From an uncultured delta proteobacterium (GTDB lineage Bacteria > Desulfobacterota > Desulfobulbia > Desulfobulbales > Desulfocapsaceae), in the NCBI GenBank assembly GCA_903901335.1, contig CAIUQR010000108.1:1-46347 (forward strand): 46,347 nt of DNA, read 5' to 3'. Numbering within the stretch: the stretch's first letter is position 1; every line of letters starts with the position of its first letter. The position numbers were made by a program, and so were the translations under genes. A model generated the notes under the pieces. It was not told the origin of the DNA. It worked only from the letters and a program-made list of their open reading frames with translations, and searched no databases. This document shows positions 35,901 through 43,777 of the stretch, piece after piece.

Positions 35901-36188
35901 GATCACGTAGATGAAGGAACTGCCGAGATAGGAAAAGCCCCGTACCGCCTGGACCTTGGGGGCGGCAAGCAGGGTCGAGGTGATCGGGTAGGTAACCTGG
36001 TCTTCGATCAGGTCGGGACTGCGTCCGGCCCATTCGGTGTAGATGATGACCTGGGTATCGCTCAGGTCGGGGATGGCATCGAGCGGCGTTCTCTGCAGCG
36101 CCCAGTATCCCCAGACAATCAGGAAGATAACGCCCAGAAAGACGATAAACCTGTTCCGGGCGCTGTATTCGATTATTCGAGCGATCAT
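32994..36188 (-). CDS. cusA: heavy-metal efflux RND pump, CusA/CzcA family
   Basis: This 1064-aa inner-membrane proton/metal antiporter subunit has twelve expected membrane segments. Family landmarks are TPLDAIPDLSDTQVIIYTEW near the N-terminus, GAMVDASIIMVENAHK in segment 4 (proton-relay Asp), GSEFMPPLYEGTLFYMP, and GLDAETGVIMLLYL. The pattern fits the monovalent Cu/Ag (CusA) branch better than CzcA, supported by the Met-rich small protein in the operon. A Gly/Ala/Ser-rich insert follows PVMTGSG before LQIPLGELADIS, longer than usual. It lies 11 bases behind cusB. Confidence 0.9.
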   Translation of the reverse strand: MIARIIEYSARNRFIVFLGVIFLIVWGYWALQRTPLDAIPDLSDTQVIIYTEWAGRSPDLIEDQVTYPITSTLLAAPKVQAVRGFSYLGSSFIYVIFEEGTDIYWARSRILEYLQAVRNKLPAEVNPVLGPDATSLGWGFEYALVDESGSNDLAKLRSIQDYNIKLALESVQGVSQVASIGGFVKQYQVTVDPNRLLAYNIPLTKIMDAVRKSNRDVEGRVLEFSGIEYMIRGRGYLKDIKDLQDIAVGTNGSGTPILLRDIANIQIGPDIRRGLAELDGKGEAAGGIVVVRFGENVLNVIDRVKQKITTDIQPSLPQGVKIITTYDRSDLIHRSIATLKDEIIKLSLAVSIVCIVFLFHLPSALVVILTLPIAIIISFICMYYLGVTSNIMSLSGIAIAIGAMVDASIIMVENAHKKLEEWLVEHPEAGGHCPSAERFRVLVDAAKEVGPSLFFSLLVITVGFLPVFTLEAQAGRLFKPLAYTKTFAMLFSSFLAITLTPVLMTLLIKGKIRPEEKNPVSIILRKIYEPFARLSLRVPWLVILGAILIVAASVYPFLKLGSEFMPPLYEGTLFYMPVTVPAASISEVAKLINLQDKLIMTVPEVRQVFGKAGRAETATDPAPLEMFETIINLKPESQWRPGMTVDRLTDELNDKLSIPGVANSFTMPIKARIDMLATGIRTPVGIKVLGPNLMEIEKIGLQLEEAIKPIKGTRSVYAERATTGYFLDFKVKREEAARYGLAIDDVQEIIQSAIGGMTLTTTIEGRERYPVNVRYFRGLRSDIDSLKRVLIPVMTGSGSRPAAGMGAAAGASSSAGVLQIPLGELADISIAKGPTVIKSEEGLLASYVYIDFSGRDVGGYVDEAKAKVASIKIPDGYRLQWSGEYEYLVRTHEKLKLVIPLTLLIIFVLIYFNTQSVLKTMIVLLAVPFSLVGSFWLLYILNYNMSIAVWVGIIALAGLDAETGVIMLLYLDLAYRQWQNEGRLQTVADLKEAIMHGAVKRIRPKIMTVSVILAGLIPIMFSTGTGADVMKRIAAPMVGGVITSTILELIIYPAIFLLWKRRAM

Positions 36189-36199
36189 CGCGGCACCGG

Positions 36200-37342
36200 T
36201 CAGTGTTGATGCCGGGGCGCCGATATCCCTTTCAGTTGCGCCTCCGAATCGATCAGGAAATTGGCCGACGAGACGACCTTTTCGCCGGGATCGACCCCCA
36301 TCGTAATCTCGGTCAGGCCGTCGGCCTTCAGTCCCGTCATTACCTCTCTTGGCTCAAACATACCCTCTCCCTTATCGACGTAGACGACCTTTTGTGTTCC
36401 GGTATCGATGATCGCGTCGTCAGGAACTGCCAGCCTTTCCCCTTGATCCGCTTTAATCTCCAGGGTGGCGAACATCTGGGGCTTGAGTAGCCCTTCGGGG
36501 TTTGGAATGGTGCATCTGATTCTTGCGGTCCGCGTCTCTCCGGTCAAAGTCGGCGAGACAAAATCGATAGCCGACGTAAAGCCCATGCCGGGGAAATTAC
36601 TGAAGCTGATGGTCACCCTCTGTCCGACGCGGACCAGGGACATCTGTGATTCGTAAAGGTCGGCGACAAGCCATACCGTTGAGAGGTCAGCGATATCAAA
36701 CATCTTTTCTCCAGGCATCACCCGCATGCCCTGGACCACCGGTTTTTGAATGATGGCCCCGTCGACCGGACTCTGGATCGTAAGCGTCCGAATCGGTTGG
36801 CCGGTTTCCGCAATCGTCCTGATCTGCGCCTGCGAGATATCCCAGAGCTTCAGCCTCTGTTTGGCCGCCTCGATCATCGCCTCGGCATCTTTTGTCAGCA
36901 GCGTCTGGATGTTTTCGCTCGCAACCTTTTTGTTCTGTCTCGCCCAGCGGAGTGTGTTGATGAACTCCTGCTGAGTGGCATAGAGCTCGGGGCTGTAGAT
37001 CTCGGCCAGCGGCTGGCCCTTCTTCACGGTGCTGCCGGTGACGTTAACGAAGAGCTTCTCGATCCACCCTTCGAATTTGGTGTTGATGGTAGCAAGCCTC
37101 CGCTCGTCATAGTCAATGCGTCCGACGGTCCTGATCACCGTCTGCATCGGCCTCATTGACGCGGCAACTGTCCGGACACCGATCAACTGCTGTTTCTCGA
37201 CCGGGATCTCGATGGTCGGGATCTCTTCCGCCCCGCTTGCAGTCACTCCTTGCACAGGTAAAAAATCAGGGAGGCTGAGAAACGGCAGAATACCCACCAG
37301 CATTGCTATAAATGTAATAGTCGGGATGTGCGTTTTCTTCAT
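36200..37342 (-). CDS. cusB: efflux RND periplasmic adaptor, CusB family
   Basis: The start at 37342 (MKKTHIPTITFIAM, 380 aa) follows GCAGAGGAC. An N-terminal membrane anchor or signal (ITFIAMLVGILPFLSL) is followed by the membrane-fusion-protein core: VGRIDYDERRLATINTKFEGWIEKL barrel-sandwich half, helical hairpin (about 130-190), IQSPVDGAIIQ second half, and a beta-barrel with GMGFTSAIDFVSP. It bridges CusA and the outer-membrane channel and can bind metal itself. The N-terminal Met triad of E. coli CusB is not obvious. Confidence 0.9.
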   Translation of the reverse strand: MKKTHIPTITFIAMLVGILPFLSLPDFLPVQGVTASGAEEIPTIEIPVEKQQLIGVRTVAASMRPMQTVIRTVGRIDYDERRLATINTKFEGWIEKLFVNVTGSTVKKGQPLAEIYSPELYATQQEFINTLRWARQNKKVASENIQTLLTKDAEAMIEAAKQRLKLWDISQAQIRTIAETGQPIRTLTIQSPVDGAIIQKPVVQGMRVMPGEKMFDIADLSTVWLVADLYESQMSLVRVGQRVTISFSNFPGMGFTSAIDFVSPTLTGETRTARIRCTIPNPEGLLKPQMFATLEIKADQGERLAVPDDAIIDTGTQKVVYVDKGEGMFEPREVMTGLKADGLTEITMGVDPGEKVVSSANFLIDSEAQLKGISAPRHQH

Positions 37343-37379
37343 GTCCTCTGCATCTTTTCCGATGATCGGTTCTCTTAGG

Positions 37380-38699
37380 TTACTGTTCCAGTTCACGAAT
37401 CTCGGCCATCGTCGTCAATCGGACGACCGCTTTTTCCCTGGCGGTGAACTGCTCCCAGTAGAGCATCTCAAAATCGATCAGCGCTTTCAGTCTCGATATC
37501 ACCGTTAAGGCCTCGACCTTTCCGGCCGTGTATCCCGAAAGGGCAGCCTCAATATCCTGCGATGCCTTCGGAATCAGCCCATTCTGATAGAGGTCCATCA
37601 ATCTTTCTGAGGTCTTCAACATCGTGAAGCTGTCCTGGATTGCCGAGGTGACCATCAATTTCGTCGCCTCCAGTTCGTACTTCGCCGCAGCAAGTGAGGC
37701 CTCAGCTTCGTGGACGGCCTCGTTCTGTTTGGTCTGTTGATAGAGCGGGATGTTTATCTGGGTGGTCAGGCTCCACATATCCTTCTCCACGCCACCACGG
37801 GCGGCATAGTTGGCAGTGATCGTAAAATCGGGAGAGGACTCCTTCTTCGCCATCTTCACCCGTGCCTCGGCGGCATCGGCCATCTTCTCTTTCGTGATGA
37901 TATCGTGCGAGTTTTTCCGCGCGAATTCGATCAACTCGCTCATACTGTAATCAAACGGATGCGCGGCAGGCTCGGCCGGCCGTTCAAACGAGACAACGCC
38001 ATCCCGTCCCAGCGTCGCGCCGAGCATGGCCTCGGTGGATTGGATCCTTTGTCGTTGCATTTCCTCACGCTCACGAACCATGTATTTCTCGGTCTGGGCC
38101 ATCAGCACCTCCTGCTGGCTTCCCATGCCGGACGAATACCGGGCGGCTGCCGCGCCTTCAATCCGGGTGAAAAGTGCCGCCCGGTCCCTCAGGAGATCAA
38201 TGGTCTTATAGGCAAGAAACAGGTCATAATAGAATCCCGTGACCCTGAATATGGTCTTGTAGCGTGCGATATGGGCGCCCGCCTGAGCGCTTTCAGCCTC
38301 TTTGGCGGCCATCTCCCCTTTCAGCGCGCGTTTGCCGGGAAAAGGGAGCATCTGCGAGGCGGAGAACATCCATTGGGCATCCTTGGATTCCCCGTAGTTA
38401 AACCTGCTGAAACCGTCGTTCTGATATCCGACCATAACCATCGGGTCGGCAAGACTCTGCGCCTGCGGGATCCGGTGCCTGGCGGCGGATGCGACCGCAC
38501 CTGCGGCTTTAATCTCGGGGCTGTTCCGTAATGCCTCACCGATAAGATCATCAAGATGCAACTGACCTGCCTCACCGGATACAGCAGGGGCTGCGGACAG
38601 AAAAAGCACGGCGCAGAAAAGGGTGACACCGACTGCTGCCCACCGTGCCGTTTCCCCGAAGGCAAAAATGAAACGCCGGGTCTTAATGGGCACCAACAT
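37380..38699 (-). CDS. cusC: TolC/CusC-type outer-membrane efflux channel
   Basis: The start is placed at 38699 (MLVPIKTRRF, 439 aa), overlapping the end of the YtkA-like gene by 17 bases; the ribosome site is weak and other starts are possible. A signal segment (VGVTLFCAVLFLSAAPA) precedes two outer-membrane-efflux repeats rich in Ala, Glu and Lys helices (LIGEALRNSPEIKAA, then MSELIEFARKNSHD). It would form the exit duct of the CusCBA complex. No lipobox cysteine like that of E. coli CusC is seen. Confidence 0.83.
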   Translation of the reverse strand: MLVPIKTRRFIFAFGETARWAAVGVTLFCAVLFLSAAPAVSGEAGQLHLDDLIGEALRNSPEIKAAGAVASAARHRIPQAQSLADPMVMVGYQNDGFSRFNYGESKDAQWMFSASQMLPFPGKRALKGEMAAKEAESAQAGAHIARYKTIFRVTGFYYDLFLAYKTIDLLRDRAALFTRIEGAAAARYSSGMGSQQEVLMAQTEKYMVREREEMQRQRIQSTEAMLGATLGRDGVVSFERPAEPAAHPFDYSMSELIEFARKNSHDIITKEKMADAAEARVKMAKKESSPDFTITANYAARGGVEKDMWSLTTQINIPLYQQTKQNEAVHEAEASLAAAKYELEATKLMVTSAIQDSFTMLKTSERLMDLYQNGLIPKASQDIEAALSGYTAGKVEALTVISRLKALIDFEMLYWEQFTAREKAVVRLTTMAEIRELEQ

Positions 38700-39078
38700 T
38701 GAACTTCGCCGTTGTTGTCTGACTGCCGCGGGTGATCTTGACGGCAACATTCCAGGCTCCTGCCATTGACAGGTTGATTGTTGCCTTATAGTCATCGCCT
38801 TTCAGCTGAGCATCGGTCTTGTAATTCATCGCCGGCATCCCCGGCATCGCAGGCATCGAATAGTCGATCACGACCTTGGCATCGTTTACTACCTTGCCGG
38901 CCTGGTCCTTCACTGTCACCGTAACGGCGTTATCGCCGACGACAGGCGGGTTCTTATCGATGACCATCGTCACGTCATAGTCTCCCGCCTTCTTGTTCGC
39001 CTCGTAGTTCTTCGCAAACGCCACCCCGGTCACAAGAAGCAGTGTCAGCATAATGACAACCAGTCTTTTCATTTTCAT
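38683..39078 (-). CDS. YtkA-like periplasmic protein with Met-rich loop
   Basis: This 131-aa protein has a signal peptide (residues 1-22, cleavage after AFA). The mature domain is an Ig-like beta sandwich of the YtkA/FixH-like type. Its loop MPAMPGMPAMNY carries four Met in eleven residues, a soft-metal (Cu(I)/Ag(I)) binding pattern. It is first in the operon with cusC, cusB and cusA, so a role as periplasmic metal chaperone or sensor for the pump is likely. The stop overlaps cusC. Confidence 0.8.
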   Translation of the reverse strand: MKMKRLVVIMLTLLLVTGVAFAKNYEANKKAGDYDVTMVIDKNPPVVGDNAVTVTVKDQAGKVVNDAKVVIDYSMPAMPGMPAMNYKTDAQLKGDDYKATINLSMAGAWNVAVKITRGSQTTTAKFNVGAH

Positions 39079-39201
39079 ACCCTCATTATTGAATTTTTAT
39101 AAGTTTACCGTGTGCGAATTTTGAAAGCAAATGTATTCATTACCAATACGCAACACCAGTAGTAATAGTAGGATGCAAGAAAGCGAAGTCAAGTGGTGGA
39201 G

Positions 39202-39287
39202 GACGTAAACGGCAGATCATTAGGGTTCATCTAGAAGACAGGCAGCCTGGATTGCGTAATTGCATTCCTGGTGTAAATGACGTAAAC
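39202..39287. promoter_or_regulatory. GACGTAAAC motifs upstream of acyl-CoA synthetase
   Basis: GACGTAAAC occurs at 39202-39210 and TGACGTAAAC at 39278-39287, in the 323-base gap between the divergent ytkA-like and acyl-CoA-synthetase genes. Similar TTGAC(G/T)TAAACGTAA words lie upstream of fadL at 45150-45165 and 45199-45214. They may be sites for a fatty-acid-degradation regulator. The gap shows nothing else that I can name. Confidence 0.4.
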
Positions 39288-39402
39288 TTTTTTCTCATTG
39301 GTTCTCCGGATCATTTTATAACGAAATTTCGGCACGATCAGCACTTCACTCTGTCCTTGGACATTGGACAGCAAGAATATATTCACCAGTAAGGAATCAG
39401 AC

Positions 39403-40926
39403 ATGGGACTTTTTGACTTCACGTACTACAGCATTGTTTGTCGGAACGCCGGTCTTTATAAGGAGAAGACCGCATGGTATGAGGCAGGAACGGGCAAAAC
39501 CGTTTCCTTTCAGGAGGTGAAGGAGATGACGGACAGCCTGGCCGCCGGACTCAAAGCTAAAGGAATAACCAGGGGCGACCGAATCGGTGTGGTTGGGAAA
39601 AACAGCCTTGAGTTTTTCCTCCTCTACGGCGCGGCCGCAGCCCTCGGCGCGGTGATGCTGCCGATCAACTGGCGGCTGTCGGCCGGCGAAATCCAATTCA
39701 ACCTGCATGACGGCAGGGCTAAAATTCTCTTCGCCGACCAGGAATTCGGCCACATAGTAGATGCAATCAAGGCGGATCTGCCCACCGTCAAACACATCGT
39801 CTGCCTGTCCGGAAAAATAGATGCGGCAGGAGTTTTTTCCGACCTTCTTGGCCAATCCGAAGGATTCCAGCCCGAGGATGTGCCGATGGATTGCGGCTTT
39901 GTGATCATCCATACCGCAGCTGTCGCCGGCAGACCCAGAGGAGCACTGCTCAGTCATGCCAATATCGTCTTCTCCAGCCTCGAATTTATCCAGGCCATGT
40001 CGCTGCAGAAAACCGATGTTCACCTGAATATCCTGCCGCTGTTTCATGTCGGCGGACTCTTTATGACTGTAAGCTGTTTCCATGCCGGAGCAACCTGCCT
40101 GAATATGGACAAATTTGACGCGGGAACAGCCGCACGGCTGGTGGCTGAAAAGAAGGCCACGGTCATGTTCGATTTCGCCCCGATTCTCGGTTCACTCTTG
40201 GAGCAGGGACAAAAAAACGGAGTCGATCTCTCTTCCCTGCAGAAGGTCATCGGTCTTGATTCTCCTGAGACCATCGTCAAATACCAGGACATGACCGGCG
40301 GCACCTTTTACAGCTTCTTTGGCCAGACTGAGACCTCCTGCCTGGCTACCATCGGGCCATATAATGACAGGCCGGGGTCAGCAGGGAGACCCGTGCAGGC
40401 TGCCGAGGTCGCACTGGTGGACGACAAAGACCGTCAGGTCCGGGAGGGCGACACCGGCGAGATCGTGGTGAAAGGGCCGATGGTCTTTAAAGAGTATATC
40501 AATCTCCCCGAGGACACGGCCCATACCTTCCGCAACACCTGGCACCATACCGGCGATCTGGGCCGCTTTGACCAGGATGGATTTCTATTCTATATGGGCC
40601 GCAAAGCCGAAAAGGAGCTGATCAAGCCCGGCGGAGAAAATGTCTACCCGGCCGAGGTCGAGAACGCAATTCTCCTCCACCCGGCCATTGCCCGGACGGT
40701 GGTCTTCGGCGTCCCGGACCCGAAATGGAAGGAGGGTATCAAGGCCGTCTGCCAGCTGAAGGCAGGCCACGACCTGACGGCGCAGGAGTTGATCGACTTC
40801 GTCGGCAACAAAATCGCCCGGTATAAAAAACCTCAGTATGTGCAATTCGTGACCGACCTGCCTCTTCTTGCCGACGGCTCGCCGGACAGGGCCCAAATCA
40901 AAGGTCTCTACACTGAGAAAAGCTGA
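39403..40926 (+). CDS. acyl-CoA synthetase-like (AMP-binding) protein with altered motifs
   Basis: The start at 39403 (MGLFDFTYYS, 507 aa) follows TAAGGAATCAGAC. It has the ANL superfamily fold: FFGQTETS in the A5 region, HHTGDLGRFDQDGFLFYMGR, and KPGGENVYPAEVENAI. Two catalytic elements depart from the norm. The phosphate loop, usually SGTTG-x-PKG, reads TAAVAGRPRG (171-180), and the C-terminal catalytic Lys is replaced by Ser493 (LADGSPDRAQIK). It may activate carboxylic acids poorly or perform only part of the reaction. The flavoprotein gene follows after 5 bases. Confidence 0.82.
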   Translation: MGLFDFTYYSIVCRNAGLYKEKTAWYEAGTGKTVSFQEVKEMTDSLAAGLKAKGITRGDRIGVVGKNSLEFFLLYGAAAALGAVMLPINWRLSAGEIQFNLHDGRAKILFADQEFGHIVDAIKADLPTVKHIVCLSGKIDAAGVFSDLLGQSEGFQPEDVPMDCGFVIIHTAAVAGRPRGALLSHANIVFSSLEFIQAMSLQKTDVHLNILPLFHVGGLFMTVSCFHAGATCLNMDKFDAGTAARLVAEKKATVMFDFAPILGSLLEQGQKNGVDLSSLQKVIGLDSPETIVKYQDMTGGTFYSFFGQTETSCLATIGPYNDRPGSAGRPVQAAEVALVDDKDRQVREGDTGEIVVKGPMVFKEYINLPEDTAHTFRNTWHHTGDLGRFDQDGFLFYMGRKAEKELIKPGGENVYPAEVENAILLHPAIARTVVFGVPDPKWKEGIKAVCQLKAGHDLTAQELIDFVGNKIARYKKPQYVQFVTDLPLLADGSPDRAQIKGLYTEKS

Positions 40927-40931
40927 AGGAA

Positions 40932-41555
40932 ATGAAGATACTTGTTATCCTGGGGCACCCGGATCAGCTCAGTTTCAACCATGCCATAGCCTCGGTGATC
41001 TGCGAATCCCTCCGGGCAGACGGGCACAGCATCATGTTCCATGATCTTTATGCAGAAGGCTTCGACCCGGTACTGACGAAAGAAGAGATTCCGGAAGACG
41101 GCTTCATCCCGGACAGCATCGCCAGGCATTGTAGAGAACTGCAGGCGGCGGATGGTATTGTGATCATCCATCCGAACTGGTGGGGACAGCCGCCCGCCCT
41201 CCTCAAGGGCTGGATCGACCGGGTCATCCGTCCGGGCATTGCCTACAGGTTTGATGAGGGCGACAGCGGCGAGGGCATCCCGGTCGGTCTTTTGAAGGCC
41301 CGGACCGCTGTCGTCTTCAATACCTCAAACACACCGGACGAACGGGAGGTTGCGGTCTTCGGCGACCCGCTGGAGATGATCTGGAGGCGCTGTATCTTTG
41401 ACCTCTGCGGTGTTGGTACCTTTTGCCGCCGGACTTTCAACGTTATCATCACCAGCACACTTGCACAGAGGAGACATTGGCTCAACGAGGCTCATGATAT
41501 CGTCGTCGACCTGTTTTCGGAGCCGGGTCTGGAGAATACCGGCCCCCTGGATTGA
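40932..41555 (+). CDS. NAD(P)H-dependent flavodoxin-fold oxidoreductase (quinone reductase-like)
   Basis: This 207-aa protein of the NQO1/KefF/MdaB-like family has the N-terminal ILVILGHPDQLSFNHAIA phosphate loop, HPNWWGQPPALLKGWIDRVI (the flavin and dimer region), and NTSNTPDEREVAVFGDPLE. Such enzymes carry FAD or FMN and reduce quinones or xenobiotics by two electrons in the cytosol. Its start lies 5 bases behind the acyl-CoA synthetase stop, inside AAGGAAATG, so the two form an operon. Confidence 0.86.
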   Translation: MKILVILGHPDQLSFNHAIASVICESLRADGHSIMFHDLYAEGFDPVLTKEEIPEDGFIPDSIARHCRELQAADGIVIIHPNWWGQPPALLKGWIDRVIRPGIAYRFDEGDSGEGIPVGLLKARTAVVFNTSNTPDEREVAVFGDPLEMIWRRCIFDLCGVGTFCRRTFNVIITSTLAQRRHWLNEAHDIVVDLFSEPGLENTGPLD

Positions 41556-41585
41556 TTAGGTCCCGCTCTGTGCAGACAAGAGAAG

Positions 41586-42413
41586 TCAAGGAAGTCGCCA
41601 GGTGATATCGGGTTTCTTGCGGGAAGGCAGCCTCTGGTAAATGAAGGCCGGATAACCGACCATCATCGAACCGAGGGCCTGATGCCCTTCCGGAAGCCCC
41701 AGGGCCGCCATCATCGGCGGGAAGGTTGTGGCCGCCATATTGAAATACCCGGCCCAGCATGTCCCCAGCCCCAGACCGGTCGCAGCCAGTTCCAGGTACG
41801 ACAGGGCAATGGTGCAGGTGCTGGGCGCCAGGCGGTCTTCCTTCGCGGCATGGGCGATGATGACGGCCGGGGCATTGCGCAGGATCACATCCTCCCCGCC
41901 CTCCCAACGCTGTACGGTCCTCTTCAGGTGCATGAATACGGCCAGCTCAGGCACATTCACAATCACCCAGCGCATCCAGTCCGCGACTATCCCGGCAAGG
42001 CGTTGCAATTCCTCCCTGTTGCCCAGCACAAGCCATTTTGCCCCTTGGGAATTGTGTCCTGACGGGGCATAACGGGCAAGCTCGATCAGCCGCTGCAGAT
42101 CGTCCCGTGGAACGATCCTTTTTTTGTACACGCGGATTGACCGTCTGCTCCGGAGGAACTGTTCGCAGGCCTCGGCCGATATCTTGAGCTCACTTTTTAT
42201 GGGCGTGCATCGCTCCAAAGAAACGACCCGATGGCTCAAACTCCCTGTCGGGCAGACCGCCACGCAATGGCCGCAGCGGACACAGAGCTCTTCCGCGTCG
42301 GCCACAGGCCGCGGAAAGGTCCCTTTCTGGAACGCAATAACACCAACAGGACAGACTTTGGCGCAGATGCCGTCCTGCGCACAGGTTTGTTCATTAACCT
42401 CAAACAGATTCAT
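41586..42413 (-). CDS. ferredoxin-nitroreductase fusion protein
   Basis: This 275-aa protein has two [4Fe-4S] motifs in residues 1-60 (CAQDGICAKVCP and CVRCGHCVAVCP) joined to a nitroreductase domain (residues 85-270: RRSIRVYKK, ARYAPSGHNSQG, LGLGTCWAGYFNMAA) that binds FMN. Electrons can pass from the clusters to the flavin without NAD(P)H. This architecture is common in strict anaerobes; substrates are usually unknown. It is convergent with the quinone reductase-like gene. Confidence 0.9.
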   Translation of the reverse strand: MNLFEVNEQTCAQDGICAKVCPVGVIAFQKGTFPRPVADAEELCVRCGHCVAVCPTGSLSHRVVSLERCTPIKSELKISAEACEQFLRSRRSIRVYKKRIVPRDDLQRLIELARYAPSGHNSQGAKWLVLGNREELQRLAGIVADWMRWVIVNVPELAVFMHLKRTVQRWEGGEDVILRNAPAVIIAHAAKEDRLAPSTCTIALSYLELAATGLGLGTCWAGYFNMAATTFPPMMAALGLPEGHQALGSMMVGYPAFIYQRLPSRKKPDITWRLP

Positions 42414-42432
42414 AGCTTACCCTTCTCTCACA

Positions 42433-43215
42433 TCAGTGGTGCTGGTTATCATCATTCTGTCCATGGTGATGGCTTCCACTTCCGGAACTTCCCTGCGTTT
42501 GGCCGCCGCTTCCGGAACTTCCCGTCTTATGGAGACTGCTTCCAGAACTTCCCTGCGTTTGAAGATTGCTTCCGGAACCTCCCGTCTTGTGGATGCTGTT
42601 TCCAGAACTTCCCTGCGGTTGAAGGTTGCTTCCGGAACCTCCCGTCTTATGGATGCTGCTTCCGGAACTTCCCTGCGGTTGAAGGCTGCTTCCGGAACCC
42701 CCCGTCCTATGGATACTGCTTCCGGAACTTCCCTGCGAATGGCTACTTCCAGAGCTTCCATGCGAGTGACCGCTTTCAGAACCTCCTGAATAGTGGTGGC
42801 GGACATCATCATAGTGGACACGCTGATGTTCTCTGTAGTGATGCCGGAAACCGGGACGAAAGCCATAGATGGCACGGGGAACTCCACGCTCCATATACAT
42901 CCAGCCACCATCATACGAACGAGACCGATACCAGCGGCCATCAAAAAGACGCCACCAGTACCCTTGATAAAACACCATATCGTCATCGAGATCGGGAGCG
43001 ACATAGACATCCGTCCCGGGAACGACCACCAGTTCAGGCGGCCCTGAGACAACAATGGTCGGAGGCATGGGAATGCCAATGACAACTGAGGGCGGCGGAA
43101 TAATAGGAATAGGGATTACCGGTCCTCCTCTAAAGGCATGACCTTCGTCCACAAATCCGGTTGTGGCCAGAATAATCGCCCCGATCGCCCCGACACAACA
43201 CTGTTTAAATCCCAT
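42433..43215 (-). CDS. secreted Gly/Ser/His repeat protein
   Basis: This 260-aa protein has a start behind GTTGGAGGAAATAGC. Signal peptide residues 1-27 (VGAIGAIILATTGF, cleavage near HAF) lead into a PIPIIPPP proline stretch, then a Tyr/Trp/Asp-rich domain (YWWRLFDGRWYRS, about 85-150). The last 90 residues are 20-residue repeats of the type GSSGSSIHKTGGSGSNLQPQ, ending in a His-rich tail. Several other frames are open across this DNA because of the repeat; this one has the ribosome site and signal peptide. The N-terminal design matches the 73-aa protein at 318-539. Function unknown, possibly a surface or metal-binding protein. Confidence 0.75.
   Translation of the reverse strand: MGFKQCCVGAIGAIILATTGFVDEGHAFRGGPVIPIPIIPPPSVVIGIPMPPTIVVSGPPELVVVPGTDVYVAPDLDDDMVFYQGYWWRLFDGRWYRSRSYDGGWMYMERGVPRAIYGFRPGFRHHYREHQRVHYDDVRHHYSGGSESGHSHGSSGSSHSQGSSGSSIHRTGGSGSSLQPQGSSGSSIHKTGGSGSNLQPQGSSGNSIHKTGGSGSNLQTQGSSGSSLHKTGSSGSGGQTQGSSGSGSHHHGQNDDNQHH
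42481..42740. repeat. 60-bp coding minisatellite
   Basis: About 4.3 tandem copies of a 60-bp unit, each made of two related 30-bp halves starting TTCCGGAACTTCCC or TTCCGGAACCTCCC on the plus strand. Because the period is divisible by three, copy number can change without breaking the frame. It encodes the Gly/Ser/His repeats of the 260-aa secreted protein. Confidence 0.9.
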
Positions 43216-43540
43216 AATGCTATTTCCTCCAACGTATCGAATATTTAAATAAATTCAGTTTCAAAAAGCTTGAAATTCAGGCAAACACAACATGCGCTTT
43301 TGCCAAACTCTTCTTCTGGGCTTTCTTCCTGTCACAACCGAACTGATACAAAATTTTATCAGCATATCTTTTATTATACTCTGCATTGGTGTCTCTTGCA
43401 AAAAATAGCCCTGATAATTGACAACAAAGAAGGTGGTCACATTTTACATTTATTATGGTCGGTAAAACGAGGCCCGGCAGTCTCCGTCATCGAACGGAGA
43501 GTAGGGGAACGCTGGAATTGTATGGCTCTGCAAATGAGGA

Positions 43541-43618
43541 GCAATTGACCAGCGTCTCGATCAGGCCCTGGATCTGGGAATAAATTTCTTCGACTCAACC
43601 ATCAGGTACAGCATTGGC
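43541..43618 (+). pseudogene. aldo/keto reductase fragment
   Basis: Twenty-six codons read AIDQRLDQALDLGINFFDST then IRYSIG, close to the N-terminal active-site region of aldo/keto reductases (ALDLGINFFDTA-x-x-YG). A stop codon precedes it in the same frame, and it ends against a terminator hairpin. No start is present. It looks like a gene relic. The rest of the 43216-43777 gap holds no gene I can support. Confidence 0.45.
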
Positions 43619-43634
43619 CCACAGAGGTTCATAG

Positions 43635-43678
43635 CAAAAAAAATGTCCTCCTGCCGCAAGGACAGCGACGGGAGGACA
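43635..43678 (-). terminator. rho-independent terminator behind fadL-like gene
   Basis: On the minus strand TGTCCTCC (43671-43678) and GGAGGACA (43644-43651) form a perfect 8-bp stem followed by a run of eight to nine T (43635-43643 as A on the plus strand). It lies 100 bases beyond the fadL-like stop and would end that transcript. Confidence 0.75.
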
Positions 43679-43777
43679 GATGGAGAGGCATTTAAGAGAA
43701 GTTTTCGAAGCGACAGGCGCCCTTTTCTTCTCCTTTATACGTGGTTGGAACGTAGGGGCAACGCCCAACCATTACGA

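Noticed and set aside
39231..39422. 63-aa minus-strand ORF in the ytkA/acyl-CoA synthetase gap
   Set aside because: No ribosome site, no domain, and it overlaps the start of the acyl-CoA synthetase gene and the putative regulatory motifs.
42481..42740. CRISPR-like array
   Set aside because: The 60-bp unit repeats without unique spacers and encodes a regular 20-aa repeat, so it is a coding minisatellite.
42124..43082. Long plus-strand frames across the Gly/Ser/His repeat region
   Set aside because: The 60-bp repeat keeps several frames open. Only the minus-strand 42433-43215 frame has a ribosome site and signal peptide, and part of the plus frames overlaps the ferredoxin-nitroreductase.
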